From the NCBI RefSeq assembly GCF_041435195.1, contig NZ_CP108106.1, positions 8,507,001-8,571,000 on the forward strand: DNA of 64,000 nucleotides, in the 5' to 3' direction. Of the stretch, positions 43,065 to 51,310 are shown in pieces. The translations under genes and the position numbers were made by a program. Positions within the stretch are counted from its first letter, which is position 1. Each line of letters begins with the position of its first letter. The notes under the pieces were generated by a model, which saw nothing but the letters and a program-made list of their open reading frames with translations, had not been told where the DNA came from and searched no databases. This DNA comes from Streptomyces sp. NBC_00224. GTDB taxonomy: Bacteria > Actinomycetota > Actinomycetes > Streptomycetales > Streptomycetaceae.

Positions 43065-43897
43065 CCGAGTCGGCCTGGTGCGGCCTCGGGGTGAACCTCG
43101 CGGCCACCGCCGCGACCTCCCTCGCCGTCCTTCTCGTCGCCGTGGCCGTCGCGCTGCCCAAGAACCTGCACCGGTTGGTGGACGTCGCCTGGGGCCTCGC
43201 CTTCACCGCGGTGGCCGTGGTCACCTGCCTGCTGTCGTCGGAACGCGGCGACCCCACCCAGCGCCTCCTGGTCACCGCCGCCACCGCACTCTGGGGCCTG
43301 CGCCTGGCCGCCCACCTCGCCTGGCGCGGACGCGGACACGGCGAAGACCCCCGGTACGAGCGGCTGCTCGCCAAAGCACCGGGCAGCCGCAACCTCTACG
43401 CCCTGCGCACGGTCTACCTCCTGCAGGCCGCCCTGATCTGGCTCGTCTCCCTGCCGGTCCAGGCCGCCCAGTACGCGAAGGCGCCCGCCCCCCACGTCAC
43501 CTTCCTCGCGCTGAGCATGTGGGCCGTCGGCGTGGCCTTCGAAGCGGTGGGCGACTTCCAGCTCGCCCGCTTCACGGCGGACCCCGCCAACCACGGAAAG
43601 ATCATGGACCGGGGGCTGTGGGGCCTGACCCGCCACCCCAACTACTTCGGTGACTTCCTCGTCTGGTGGGGCCTGTACCTCACCGCCTGCGGCACCTGGC
43701 AGGGCGCGGCGCTGTGTCTGGTCTCGCCGCTGCTGATGACGTTTCTCCTCACCAAGGGCAGCGGAAAACGGCTGCTGGAGGCCCATATGGCCGAACGGCC
43801 CGGATACGCCGTGTACGTGGCCGATGTCAGCGGATTCGTCCCCCTGCCCGCACGCCGCAGACGCGCCGAGACTCAAGAGGCCCGGGGGCCGTCATGA
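43061..43897 (+). CDS. DUF1295 / steroid-reductase-like membrane protein
   Basis: 278 residues from GTG 43061 (four-base overlap). About six membrane segments and the isoprenylcysteine-methyltransferase/5-alpha-reductase-type C-terminal motif GLWGLTRHPNYFGDFLVWWG followed by RPGYAVYVADVSGFVP. DUF1295 enzymes use NADPH or SAM at the membrane. In this operon a reductase acting on lipid double bonds is plausible. Confidence 0.85.
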   Translation: MTESAWCGLGVNLAATAATSLAVLLVAVAVALPKNLHRLVDVAWGLAFTAVAVVTCLLSSERGDPTQRLLVTAATALWGLRLAAHLAWRGRGHGEDPRYERLLAKAPGSRNLYALRTVYLLQAALIWLVSLPVQAAQYAKAPAPHVTFLALSMWAVGVAFEAVGDFQLARFTADPANHGKIMDRGLWGLTRHPNYFGDFLVWWGLYLTACGTWQGAALCLVSPLLMTFLLTKGSGKRLLEAHMAERPGYAVYVADVSGFVPLPARRRRAETQEARGPS

Positions 43898-44589
43898 GCC
43901 CGGACGTATCGGACCCGCGCGAGGGTGGGTCCGCCCTCGCGCCGCGGTGGGCACCACCCCGGCCCACGGCCGCCGTCCTCCTGCTCCACGGCGGCCGCGC
44001 CGACGCCCTTGAGGCGCCGCCGAGGCTCAACCTCCCGCTCCTGCGCATGCATCCCGTAGCAAAGTGGATCATCAGGGCCACCCAGGGGGATCAGGTACTG
44101 GTCGGCGAGGTGCGCTACCGCCACCGCGGCTGGAACGGCCCCCGGCAGGACGCCGCCCACGATGCCCGCCGGGCGTTGGCCGAGCTGCGCCGTACCACCG
44201 GCCCCGTACCGGTCGTCCTCGTCGGGCACTCCATGGGCGGCCGGGCCGCCCTGCGCGTCGCGGACGATCCCTGCGTGCGGGGTGTGGTGGGCCTCGCCCC
44301 TTGGTGTCCGCCCGAGGAGCCGGTCGCCCACCTCGGGGATACCGAGGTCGTCCTCCTGCACGACGAGAACGATCGCGTCACCGACGCCCGGGCCTCCTGG
44401 GACTACGTACGCCGCGCCCGCGCCCGCGGCGTACCGGCGGGCGGCATCGCGATGCCCCGCGGCGGCCACGCCATGCTGCGTGACGCCCGCGCCTGGCACC
44501 GGATCACCACCGCCATGACCCTCGGCTTCCTGGGCCTTGCCCCCGTACCGAGCGAGGTCTTCGAAGCCCAGCCGCCGTTCGAGCGATGA
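43894..44589 (+). CDS. Alpha/beta hydrolase
   Basis: 231 residues from ATG 43894 (ATGA overlap). AAVLLLHGGRAD is the oxyanion strand, VVLVGHSMGGRAALRVA holds the nucleophile Ser, VVLLHDENDRVTD supplies Asp, and PRGGHAML the His, so the triad is intact. It closes the five-gene coupled operon and is followed by a strong hairpin. It may release or transacylate modified acyl groups. Confidence 0.85.
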   Translation: MSPDVSDPREGGSALAPRWAPPRPTAAVLLLHGGRADALEAPPRLNLPLLRMHPVAKWIIRATQGDQVLVGEVRYRHRGWNGPRQDAAHDARRALAELRRTTGPVPVVLVGHSMGGRAALRVADDPCVRGVVGLAPWCPPEEPVAHLGDTEVVLLHDENDRVTDARASWDYVRRARARGVPAGGIAMPRGGHAMLRDARAWHRITTAMTLGFLGLAPVPSEVFEAQPPFER

Positions 44590-44647
44590 CGGCCCTGACC
44601 GCGCGGGCCGCTTCACCTCGCTGTCAGCCACGGTTCCGTATTCACCG

Positions 44648-44672
44648 GCTGCCCCCCGATGAGGGGGGCAGC
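44648..44672 (+). terminator. Hairpin after lipid operon
   Basis: Ten-base perfect arms GCTGCCCCCC and GGGGGGCAGC with a five-base loop, 58 bases after the hydrolase stop. A second, overlapping C/G stem (44672-44688) follows. A likely terminator of the lipid operon. Confidence 0.7.
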
Positions 44673-44829
44673 CCCCGCCGTTCGGGGGGTGCTCCAGAGC
44701 CGGGCACACCTGCAAGGATCGCCAACGGCATGAGGGAGCACTCTCGCGTTCAGGCGACGCTGTTGCCGACAGCACGGATCTCCCCGACCTGCCGGACTCG
44801 ACTGCGCCCACAGCCAAGGAGAAGCGACC

Positions 44830-45093
44830 ATGCCCAGGGCTCCCGAGGACATGAGCGCGTGGGAGCTGGCCACGACGTTCCGCATCGTCATGGACGACAT
44901 CGCCCGTCGGGACCGCGGCGCGGAAACCGAGCGTGTGCTGGCCGTCCGGGCGGGATACGCGGGCGCGCTCTGGCGGGAGATGGTCACACGCGGCTTCGCG
45001 TTCGAGAACGAAGGCCCGGCGCAGGCGAGGCGCCACCAGCATCCACCACCGTCCTCCTCCGCGGCCCGCAGGAGGCACTCGCACCATCCGTAG
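44830..45093 (+). CDS. Hypothetical protein, 87 aa
   Basis: ATG 44830 has AAGGAG eight bases upstream. The first ~60 residues look like a folded helical protein (SAWELATTFRIVMDDIARRD, AGALWREMVTRGFAFE); the last ~25 are Arg/His/Pro/Ser-rich and may be disordered or reflect a lost stop. No family recognised. It stands alone between the lipid-operon terminator and the VOC gene. Confidence 0.55.
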   Translation: MPRAPEDMSAWELATTFRIVMDDIARRDRGAETERVLAVRAGYAGALWREMVTRGFAFENEGPAQARRHQHPPPSSSAARRRHSHHP

Positions 45094-45163
45094 CGAGCTG
45101 CCGGCGGTTGATGCCCCGTCCCTTGTCGCCGGCTCCCCGCTGCTCCCGACCGTGGAGGGTCGT

Positions 45164-45664
45164 TCAGGTGGCGGATCCGGCCGCGGCGCCTGTCTTGCGG
45201 TCGGGTCCCCAGCGCTTGAGTGATTCTTCGAGGTCGAGCGGGCCGGGGCTGGTGTCTTCGGCTGCGGTCGGCCAGTCCTCGCGGGGGACACGCCACATGA
45301 TCTCGAATTCGTTGCCGTCGGGGTCCTTGGCGTACAGGGATTTCGAGACGAGGTGGTTGGTGGAGCCGACCAGGGCGCCGCGCTTGTTGATCTTGTCGGC
45401 GACAGCGACCAGCTCGCCGAGCGTGCCCACCTCCCAGGCCAGGTGGTAGAGGCCGACGCGGCCGCGCTCGGGGCCAGGTGCGTCCGGTCCGACGGAGAAG
45501 AGGCCGAGGTCGTGGTCGTTGAGCGTGTCTTCGGCGCTGAGGAACGCGGCGCGGCCGGGGACGTCGACGTCGAGCTTGAAGCCGAAGACGTCGGTGTAGA
45601 ACTCGACGGCTCGTGCGACGTCGCGCACGTAGAGCACCGCGTGGTTGAGGCGGCGTACAGGCAT
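45164..45664 (-). CDS. VOC-family (glyoxalase/extradiol dioxygenase-like) metalloprotein
   Basis: ATG 45664 (GGAG upstream) gives 166 residues. Two beta-alpha-beta-beta-beta repeats are visible. Likely metal ligands are His in LNHAVLYVRD, His in LYHLAWEV and Glu in DPDGNEFEIMW, as in catechol-2,3-dioxygenase-like members. It should act on a small cytoplasmic substrate (an aromatic diol, an isomerisable compound, or a drug). The C-terminal extension of ~25 residues is charged. A single-gene unit. Confidence 0.85.
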   Translation of the reverse strand: MPVRRLNHAVLYVRDVARAVEFYTDVFGFKLDVDVPGRAAFLSAEDTLNDHDLGLFSVGPDAPGPERGRVGLYHLAWEVGTLGELVAVADKINKRGALVGSTNHLVSKSLYAKDPDGNEFEIMWRVPREDWPTAAEDTSPGPLDLEESLKRWGPDRKTGAAAGSAT

Positions 45665-45853
45665 GGAGCTCTCCCAGGGCAGTGAAGGGTGAGGCGGTGG
45701 CCTCGCTTGCGACCATAAAACAATGTGAGACTTCAAGTAAATACCGCGATCCGCGAGGCTTTAGTTACGGTGCGTAATCGGACCCCTGCACCGCCTTGAC
45801 GACGCGGGCTTGGCGGATGCCTCCCGCGTCGTCGGCAGCGCCGCTGAAGGAGC

Positions 45854-46450
45854 TCATTCCTCCAGGAACTTCGTGACTTGCAGACGACTCGCATGGTCGA
45901 CGAGCGCGACCAACGCATCCCTGCTCGAACCTCGCATACGAGCGTCGCACAGCATGATCGGTGTCTGCGGACTGAGATCCAGAGCCAGGGCGACCTCTTG
46001 CTCCCCGTAGGTGTGTGTTCCTTCAAAGCAGTTCACGGCCACGATGAACGGGATACCTCGCCGCTCGAAGTAGTCGACAGCGGGGAAACAGTGCGGTAGA
46101 CGGCGGGTGTCGGCCAACACCACCGCCCCCAGCGCTCCCTGTGCCAGCTCGTCCCATACGAACCAGTACCGCTCCTGTCCCGGTGTGCCGAACAGATACA
46201 GGGCAAGACTGTCGTTGAGGGTGATCCTACCGAAGTCCATCGCGACAGTGGTCGTCGTCTTTTGCTGAACTCCCCTGAGGTCATCCACCTGATGACCCGC
46301 CTGGGAAAGCCGCTCCTCGGTCCGGAGCGGGCGGATCTCGCTCAACGCCCCGACGAAGGTGGTCTTTCCCACGCCGAATCCGCCGGCGACGAGTATCTTC
46401 ATCGCGATGAAGTCGGGCCTGATGGCGCCGTCAGAGTGCGCGAAGGGCAT
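45854..46450 (-). CDS. Conservon GTPase (CvnD-type)
   Basis: 198 residues. P-loop AGGFGVGKTTFVGALSE, switch region TTTTVAMDFGRI, LFGTPGQERYWFVWDEL in place of the usual DxxG motif, and VAVNCF where NKxD is expected, all standard for CvnD small GTPases. Its start lies 20 bases inside the DUF742 gene. CvnD is thought to switch state under control of CvnB and act downstream of the CvnA sensor at the membrane. Confidence 0.92.
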   Translation of the reverse strand: MPFAHSDGAIRPDFIAMKILVAGGFGVGKTTFVGALSEIRPLRTEERLSQAGHQVDDLRGVQQKTTTTVAMDFGRITLNDSLALYLFGTPGQERYWFVWDELAQGALGAVVLADTRRLPHCFPAVDYFERRGIPFIVAVNCFEGTHTYGEQEVALALDLSPQTPIMLCDARMRGSSRDALVALVDHASRLQVTKFLEE

Positions 46451-46796
46451 CGGCCACCTCCTTGAGGATGTTCTGGTCGGTCAGCCAGACGGCGGAGGCG
46501 GGATGGGTGACGCGGATGCGCCCGTCGTTCAGCAGGTCACCGAGCAGAACACGGATCACGCCTACGGGAAGACCGAGTCCAGCGGCGATCTCGGCGACGG
46601 ACATCGGCTGTACCTGGCAGAGCGAGAGGATGGTCCTCTCCTCGGGCGAACGCGTCGTGGCACCTTTTCCTTGCGGCCTGGTGTAGATGACGGAGACAAG
46701 GTCGAACTCTCCCCGGCTCGGACGCGTACGGCCCGCGATTATCGCGAAGGGGCGAACGACGGAACCCACATCGCTGTGAGGGCTCGGATAACTCAT
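46431..46796 (-). CDS. Conservon DUF742 protein (CvnC-type)
   Basis: 121 residues. Family marks: VVRPFAIIAGRTRPS, FDLVSVIYT, then a winged-helix-like part ERTILSLCQVQPMSVAEIAA then GLGLPVGVIRVLLGDL. It overlaps the roadblock gene by four bases and the GTPase gene by 20. Role in the conservon is as adaptor or DNA/protein-binding partner. Confidence 0.92.
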   Translation of the reverse strand: MSYPSPHSDVGSVVRPFAIIAGRTRPSRGEFDLVSVIYTRPQGKGATTRSPEERTILSLCQVQPMSVAEIAAGLGLPVGVIRVLLGDLLNDGRIRVTHPASAVWLTDQNILKEVADALRAL

Positions 46797-47233
46797 ATGA
46801 CTGCGTCATCCAGCCCAGGGAACGGCTGGCCGAGAGGAGTGCGGACGGGCTGATCCAGGTGTTCTCGCACCTGCTGCACGAGCCGGGCCATCTCGTACGC
46901 GATGAGGCCGATGTCGGCGTTCATCTCGCTGAGGACGGCAAGGCATGACCCTTTTCCAGCAGTGACAACAAAGAAGAACCCCCTCTCCAGCTCCACCATG
47001 TTCTGCAGCACTGCTCCGGCACTGAATTGCGCACTCATTCCCTTGGCGAGGCTGTGGAGTCCGGAGGCAATAGCGGCCAGGCGCTCGGCGTCGGCCCGGT
47101 CCTGCTCGCTGGAAGCGCCGACCGCCAGACCGTCGGCTGAAAGAAGCACTACGTGGCGGATGTTGGGAACACGTGAGACGAAATCATCCAGAAGCCAGTT
47201 CGTGTTCTGGATTTCCTGAGATGTCAAGGTCAT
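46793..47233 (-). CDS. Conservon roadblock/LC7 protein (CvnB-type)
   Basis: 146 residues. Roadblock fold: NWLLDDFVSRVPNIRHVVLL then SADGLAVGAS, RLAAIASGLHSLAKGM, and FFFVVTAGKGSCLAVLSEMN. Such proteins are GTPase-activating or regulatory partners of CvnD/MglA-type GTPases. ATG 47233 overlaps the sensor gene stop (ATGA). Confidence 0.92.
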   Translation of the reverse strand: MTLTSQEIQNTNWLLDDFVSRVPNIRHVVLLSADGLAVGASSEQDRADAERLAAIASGLHSLAKGMSAQFSAGAVLQNMVELERGFFFVVTAGKGSCLAVLSEMNADIGLIAYEMARLVQQVREHLDQPVRTPLGQPFPGLDDAVI

Positions 47234-49743
47234 TGAGTATTCCGATCTGCTGGAGCGCCGCCTTGAGTGCGCGCGACCGCCTGCTCAGGCGGACACGCCG
47301 CCTCGTCGGCCGGTACCGCGACCGCACGCACGGCACGCCGTCCTCGCAGCCATCCGCTCTCCAGTGCGGTGATCGTGGCCTGAGCCGCCGTCGGGCTGCG
47401 GTGCGTTTCCACCGGAAGGTCGTGGCGGGATGCCTGGGGCGACGGAGGTGGTGGGTCGGTACGCAACTGAGGCACCAGGTGTGCCTGGCGAACTCGTTGG
47501 GGGAGGGGCGCAGGGGAACTTACGGGGCCTGCCGTTTCGTGCGGAGCCGGCATGGACGGCTGTGGAGGCAGCGAGGGAAGCCCCGGGCGAGTCCGGCGCG
47601 CGTGCGGGGGATGCGCCTTGGAAGACCGCGGAACCGGGCCCGTGCGCGCCCTCAGCAGCGTCTGGGGAATGAGGACGGTAGCCCTCACGCCGTAGTGGGC
47701 CGAGTTGTCCAGCCGGACTTTGACGCCTGTGCGACGGGCCAGGCGGTTCACAACGAACAGCCCGAGCTGGCTGGTGTTCATCAAATTGACCGCGGCGGGG
47801 TCCTGGACCCGGAGGTTGGCCTGCGCCATTCTCCCGTGACTCATACCGAGGCCGCGGTCCTCGACGGTGAGTGCTACCCCGGTGGCCAGCCGCTCGGCGC
47901 GCACCTGCACCGTGGTGGTGGGCGGGGAATACGTCAGAGCGTTCTCAAGGAGCTCGGCGATCAGGTGGGACAGGTCAGCCACCGCGGAGCCCAGCAGATG
48001 CCGCTCGGGGATGTCCAGCAGCTCGACTCGGGGATAGTCGTTCACCTCGGACAGGGCCGCGCGCAGCAGTGAGAGCAGACTGACCGGCTCGCTCCACCAG
48101 CGTGGCGGCGTGGCGCCGGACAGGATGATGAGGTTTTCGGTGTGACGACGCATACGTGCCGTGAGGTGATCGAGGCGGAAGAGGTCTTCCATCAAGTTCG
48201 GGTCTTGAGCCGCCCGTTGCAGGCCGTCCAGCACCTCGAATTGCTGCTGCAAGAGCAGCTGGCTGCGCCTGGCCAGGTTCACGTACACATCGGACACGCT
48301 CTTGGCGACTGCCGCGCGTTGCGCCGCGTCCTTGAGCGAGGCGCGCTCGTACGCGAGGAGGAGTGCCTCTCGGTGCAGGGCGTTGAGGGCGGACCTGATC
48401 TGACCCACCTCGTCGTTACCGTGCCGTTGGAGGGGTGCCTCCGCATCGATGTCCACCTTGTTGCCGGCGTCCAGTTGACGCATGGCTTGCGGGAGGCTGC
48501 GTTCGGCTACTTCAGCTGCTGCCATGCGCAAGCCGACCAGATCCGCGATCAGGTCGCGCCCGATGCGTACCGAGATCAAGAGAGACAGAAGGATGCCGCA
48601 CAGACCCAGCAGGACCAAGGACCCGGACGAGCCGAGCGCCGAGTCAGGGATGCCGTCTTCTCGCCCGGTGGCCGTGGCGTCGGCCCCGGACTCCAGTCGG
48701 AGCAATGCTGTCGTCACCGGCGTGACCGTATTCGTCCATGCTGACGCGGTGGAAAGGCAGTTGACCCGAGGCAGGGGTCCTGCGGATCTCACCGAGTCTT
48801 CGCACGCCCCCAGAGCCTGGTACGCCCTGACTGGGACGACGCCCGGAGCGGCGGGGCGCACGTCGTCGGCTGCGGCACTGAGCAGGAGGCGCTGGGAAAC
48901 CACGGATGCGATGAAAGCCCGGTGTTGTTCACTGTTCAGGCCGCCGTTCGCTCGGGCGACGTCGAGGATGAGGGTTTCTCGGGCGATCATTTCCCTGGCC
49001 CGGGGCACTTCCGGGGCCACCCTTGCCGCACGTGGATTCCCCGTGGCCTTGGTCAGGACATCGCCGACAGCCAGCCCCTGCTCGATTACAGCGGTATACG
49101 AGCGGTAGACGTCGGCCCATCGTGCCGCGGAGGCGGCGACCGTGGCCCGGGGTTTGGCAACCGACTGGGAACGGGTGGCGTCGCCGGGCGCCCGTGCTCC
49201 GAAGGCTTTGATCTGGGAACGCGTTTCCGGGACGTGTTCCGCAGCCTTTGAGAACTGGTCGAAGCGTGCGTGCAGATGAGGTTCGAGAGCGTGAATATCG
49301 GAGGGGAGGCCGTTGCGAAGGGCGGCATCCGTGTCCTTCGCGCGGGCGATGAAGACGGACAGCAGGTCTGCCCGGGGACGACTGACATAGCGTAAGGCTG
49401 CCGATCGCTCCGCCTGCGCCGCAGTCACGACGTCTCGGGACTGTGCCAGCAGGCGCGCGTCGGTCTTTTGAGGCCGCGTCAGATGCGAAGAGTGCTGCAC
49501 AGTGGTGACCGCCACGAAGGCCCACAGGGCCATCAGGCATATGACGGGCGCCATGAGAAGCGAGATGATCTTCGCGCGGACCGACCTGGGCCTCAACCAT
49601 GTCAAGGGGGAGACCTTGGTTTTGACGCCCTCGACGCCCTCGACGCTCTCGGGGCTCTCGTGCGGCATGGCGAACTGGGGCTTGGGGGAGGCCTGTTGAC
49701 TGTCAGGCTGCCGCCCCTGCACCGACTCAGGGGGTACGTGCAC
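47230..49743 (-). CDS. Conservon sensor kinase-like protein (CvnA-type), TTA-containing
   Basis: GTG 49743 has GAGGAGG five bases upstream; 837 residues. Order: short N-tail, membrane segment (IISLLMAPVICLMALWAFVA), ~290-residue extracellular nitrate-sensor-like helical domain, second membrane segment (LVLLGLCGILLSLLISVRI), HAMP, a coiled region, then an HATPase domain (LSHLIAELLENALTYSPPTT, VEDRGLGMS, LGLFVVNRLARRTG). A Pro-rich disordered tail closes it. As in other CvnA proteins there is no clear phospho-acceptor His box. Codon 117 is TTA (49393-49395), so the conservon may depend on bldA. Confidence 0.9.
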   Translation of the reverse strand: MHVPPESVQGRQPDSQQASPKPQFAMPHESPESVEGVEGVKTKVSPLTWLRPRSVRAKIISLLMAPVICLMALWAFVAVTTVQHSSHLTRPQKTDARLLAQSRDVVTAAQAERSAALRYVSRPRADLLSVFIARAKDTDAALRNGLPSDIHALEPHLHARFDQFSKAAEHVPETRSQIKAFGARAPGDATRSQSVAKPRATVAASAARWADVYRSYTAVIEQGLAVGDVLTKATGNPRAARVAPEVPRAREMIARETLILDVARANGGLNSEQHRAFIASVVSQRLLLSAAADDVRPAAPGVVPVRAYQALGACEDSVRSAGPLPRVNCLSTASAWTNTVTPVTTALLRLESGADATATGREDGIPDSALGSSGSLVLLGLCGILLSLLISVRIGRDLIADLVGLRMAAAEVAERSLPQAMRQLDAGNKVDIDAEAPLQRHGNDEVGQIRSALNALHREALLLAYERASLKDAAQRAAVAKSVSDVYVNLARRSQLLLQQQFEVLDGLQRAAQDPNLMEDLFRLDHLTARMRRHTENLIILSGATPPRWWSEPVSLLSLLRAALSEVNDYPRVELLDIPERHLLGSAVADLSHLIAELLENALTYSPPTTTVQVRAERLATGVALTVEDRGLGMSHGRMAQANLRVQDPAAVNLMNTSQLGLFVVNRLARRTGVKVRLDNSAHYGVRATVLIPQTLLRARTGPVPRSSKAHPPHARRTRPGLPSLPPQPSMPAPHETAGPVSSPAPLPQRVRQAHLVPQLRTDPPPPSPQASRHDLPVETHRSPTAAQATITALESGWLRGRRAVRAVAVPADEAACPPEQAVARTQGGAPADRNTQ

Positions 49744-49753
49744 GATTCCCTCC

Positions 49754-50569
49754 TCAGACAGAATGCAGCTGCTCGGAGCGGCGCGGATCCTCGGCGCGAG
49801 CCGGGACCTGGGCATCTCGGAGCTGCCTGGCTTTCGCGGATTTCAGTAGCTGATGTTCGGTCGGTGAGAGCGCGACGAACGCTGCGGTCAAAAAGAGGAA
49901 CGAGCCCACCAGGATGGTCAGGGGGACGATGAACTCCACCCCCGAAGCGCCTGGCAGGTCCGTCCGTGCCGGCGTCACGTGGGCGTGCAGCGCCGCCATG
50001 CCGGTGTGGTGCATGGAGCTGACTGCCAGCCCCATGACCAGGGAGGCTCCGGCGCTGCCCCAACCACTGTGCACAGTGAGTGCGGCCCAGAGTGCGGCTG
50101 TGGCCGCAACGACGGCGATCACTACGGACAGAGCCACCAGCCGCCAGGAGTATTCGAGGTGGCCATGGAGCCGCAGCGCGGCCATTCCGACGTAGTGCAT
50201 GGCGGCGATACCGAGTCCGGTGCCGAGGCCGCCCATCATCAGCCGGGGCTGCGACTGGCCGTGCCCTACGGAGAAGATCCCCGTACTCACCACAGCAACG
50301 GCGATCAGAAGGCTGAGCACCGTCAGCGGCACGTCGTACAGGACCTCAGTGCCTGAGATCTCGAAGCCGAGCATGGCGATGAAGTGCATCGTCCAGATGC
50401 CGCAACTGATGGAGATGGAAGCCAGCAATAGCCACCCCCGCCGGGCTGCCCCGGACGTGACCAGCGCCCGGGCCATGCAACGGAGCCCGAGGGCCGATCC
50501 CGCGCACGCCATTGCGTAGGAAGCGGCAAGTGTCAGCCATTCGTGGTCGGCATGGTGCATTTCCATCAT
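49754..50569 (-). CDS. MHYT-domain membrane sensor
   Basis: 271 residues from ATG 50569 (AGGAG four bases upstream). Seven membrane segments with the triple MHYT motif in TMHFIAMLG, AAMHYVGMAAL and SMHHTGMAAL. The conserved Met/His residues are proposed to bind copper and sense O2, CO or NO. MHYT proteins are usually fused to GGDEF/EAL or kinase outputs; here the output is a separate conservon, whose CvnA gene starts 10 bases after this stop with its ribosome site overlapping the stop region. The tail is a short charged cytoplasmic segment. Confidence 0.9.
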   Translation of the reverse strand: MMEMHHADHEWLTLAASYAMACAGSALGLRCMARALVTSGAARRGWLLLASISISCGIWTMHFIAMLGFEISGTEVLYDVPLTVLSLLIAVAVVSTGIFSVGHGQSQPRLMMGGLGTGLGIAAMHYVGMAALRLHGHLEYSWRLVALSVVIAVVAATAALWAALTVHSGWGSAGASLVMGLAVSSMHHTGMAALHAHVTPARTDLPGASGVEFIVPLTILVGSFLFLTAAFVALSPTEHQLLKSAKARQLRDAQVPARAEDPRRSEQLHSV

Positions 50570-51025
50570 GGAGCTCCTCTCAGCATCGAGTTGACGGCAG
50601 TCGCCCGTGGTGCCCGCCGTCGGCGCCCGGGGCGTCCACGCGCACAGTCGGTCGGAAACACGGTGTGTGAGTGGCCTCGGCGGTTACCGTCCGACCGGAC
50701 GGACGGGTTGCCCGCCTGTCATCGGTACAGGGAAGGGTGACGCGGTCGTGGTCAGCGGAGCCGGCCATGCTGGAGAGGCCGGCCCATCGCGATGCCCCGG
50801 CGGTCAAGCCGTGAGCGGCCAAGACGAACCCTCGCATGCACGTGCATTCCCCCGACCAGCTCCTCATGGACCAACCCTGCGTGGGTCGGGAGCCGGTAGC
50901 GGCATCCCAAGCCGTTCGCTCAGTCCGAGATCGCTGAAAATACCCCCAGACCGTGTGCCCGCTTGTGCTGACCAATCCCCGGCACGGAGCACCAGTTGTA
51001 CCAGTGGATTTGATCAACTGGTCTG
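50570..51025. other. Intergenic, conservon promoter region
   Basis: 456 bases between the MHYT gene start and the kinase scar. It should carry the promoter of the five-gene conservon operon, but no -10/-35 pair could be fixed. No gene seen on either strand. Confidence 0.4.
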
Positions 51026-51310
51026 TCAGCGAAGGAATTTGAGCAAGCGTGATAAAAAAGGGGCCTCACGGCTGGGACTGTTCGGCAGGCCGAGACCGTG
51101 TCCCGGGGTGGTGCCGCGGGTGCGGAAGCGCTGGGGCCCGTGATCGCGCAGGTAGTCGGGGAAGCCGGGCCCGTGATCGCGCACCGTGATCACGGGCCCC
51201 TCCACGATGAGATCCACCGGTCCCTCTCCGTGCTGGTGCGCGTTGGTGACGAGATTGCCCAGGATGTGCTCCAGGCGCCGCTGGCCGGTCCTGGTGTGCT
51301 CACCGGTTGG
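51026..51310 (-). pseudogene. Histidine kinase ATPase-domain fragment
   Basis: The minus strand reads RRLEHILGNLVTNAHQHG (N box), then GPVITVRDHGPGFPDYLR (G1), then GTTPGHGLGL (G2): the C-terminal half of a two-component sensor ATPase. There is no start, no His box and no upstream half; an in-frame stop lies at 51311-51313. The response-regulator gene upstream reads across this stretch in another frame. A deletion scar. Confidence 0.75.
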
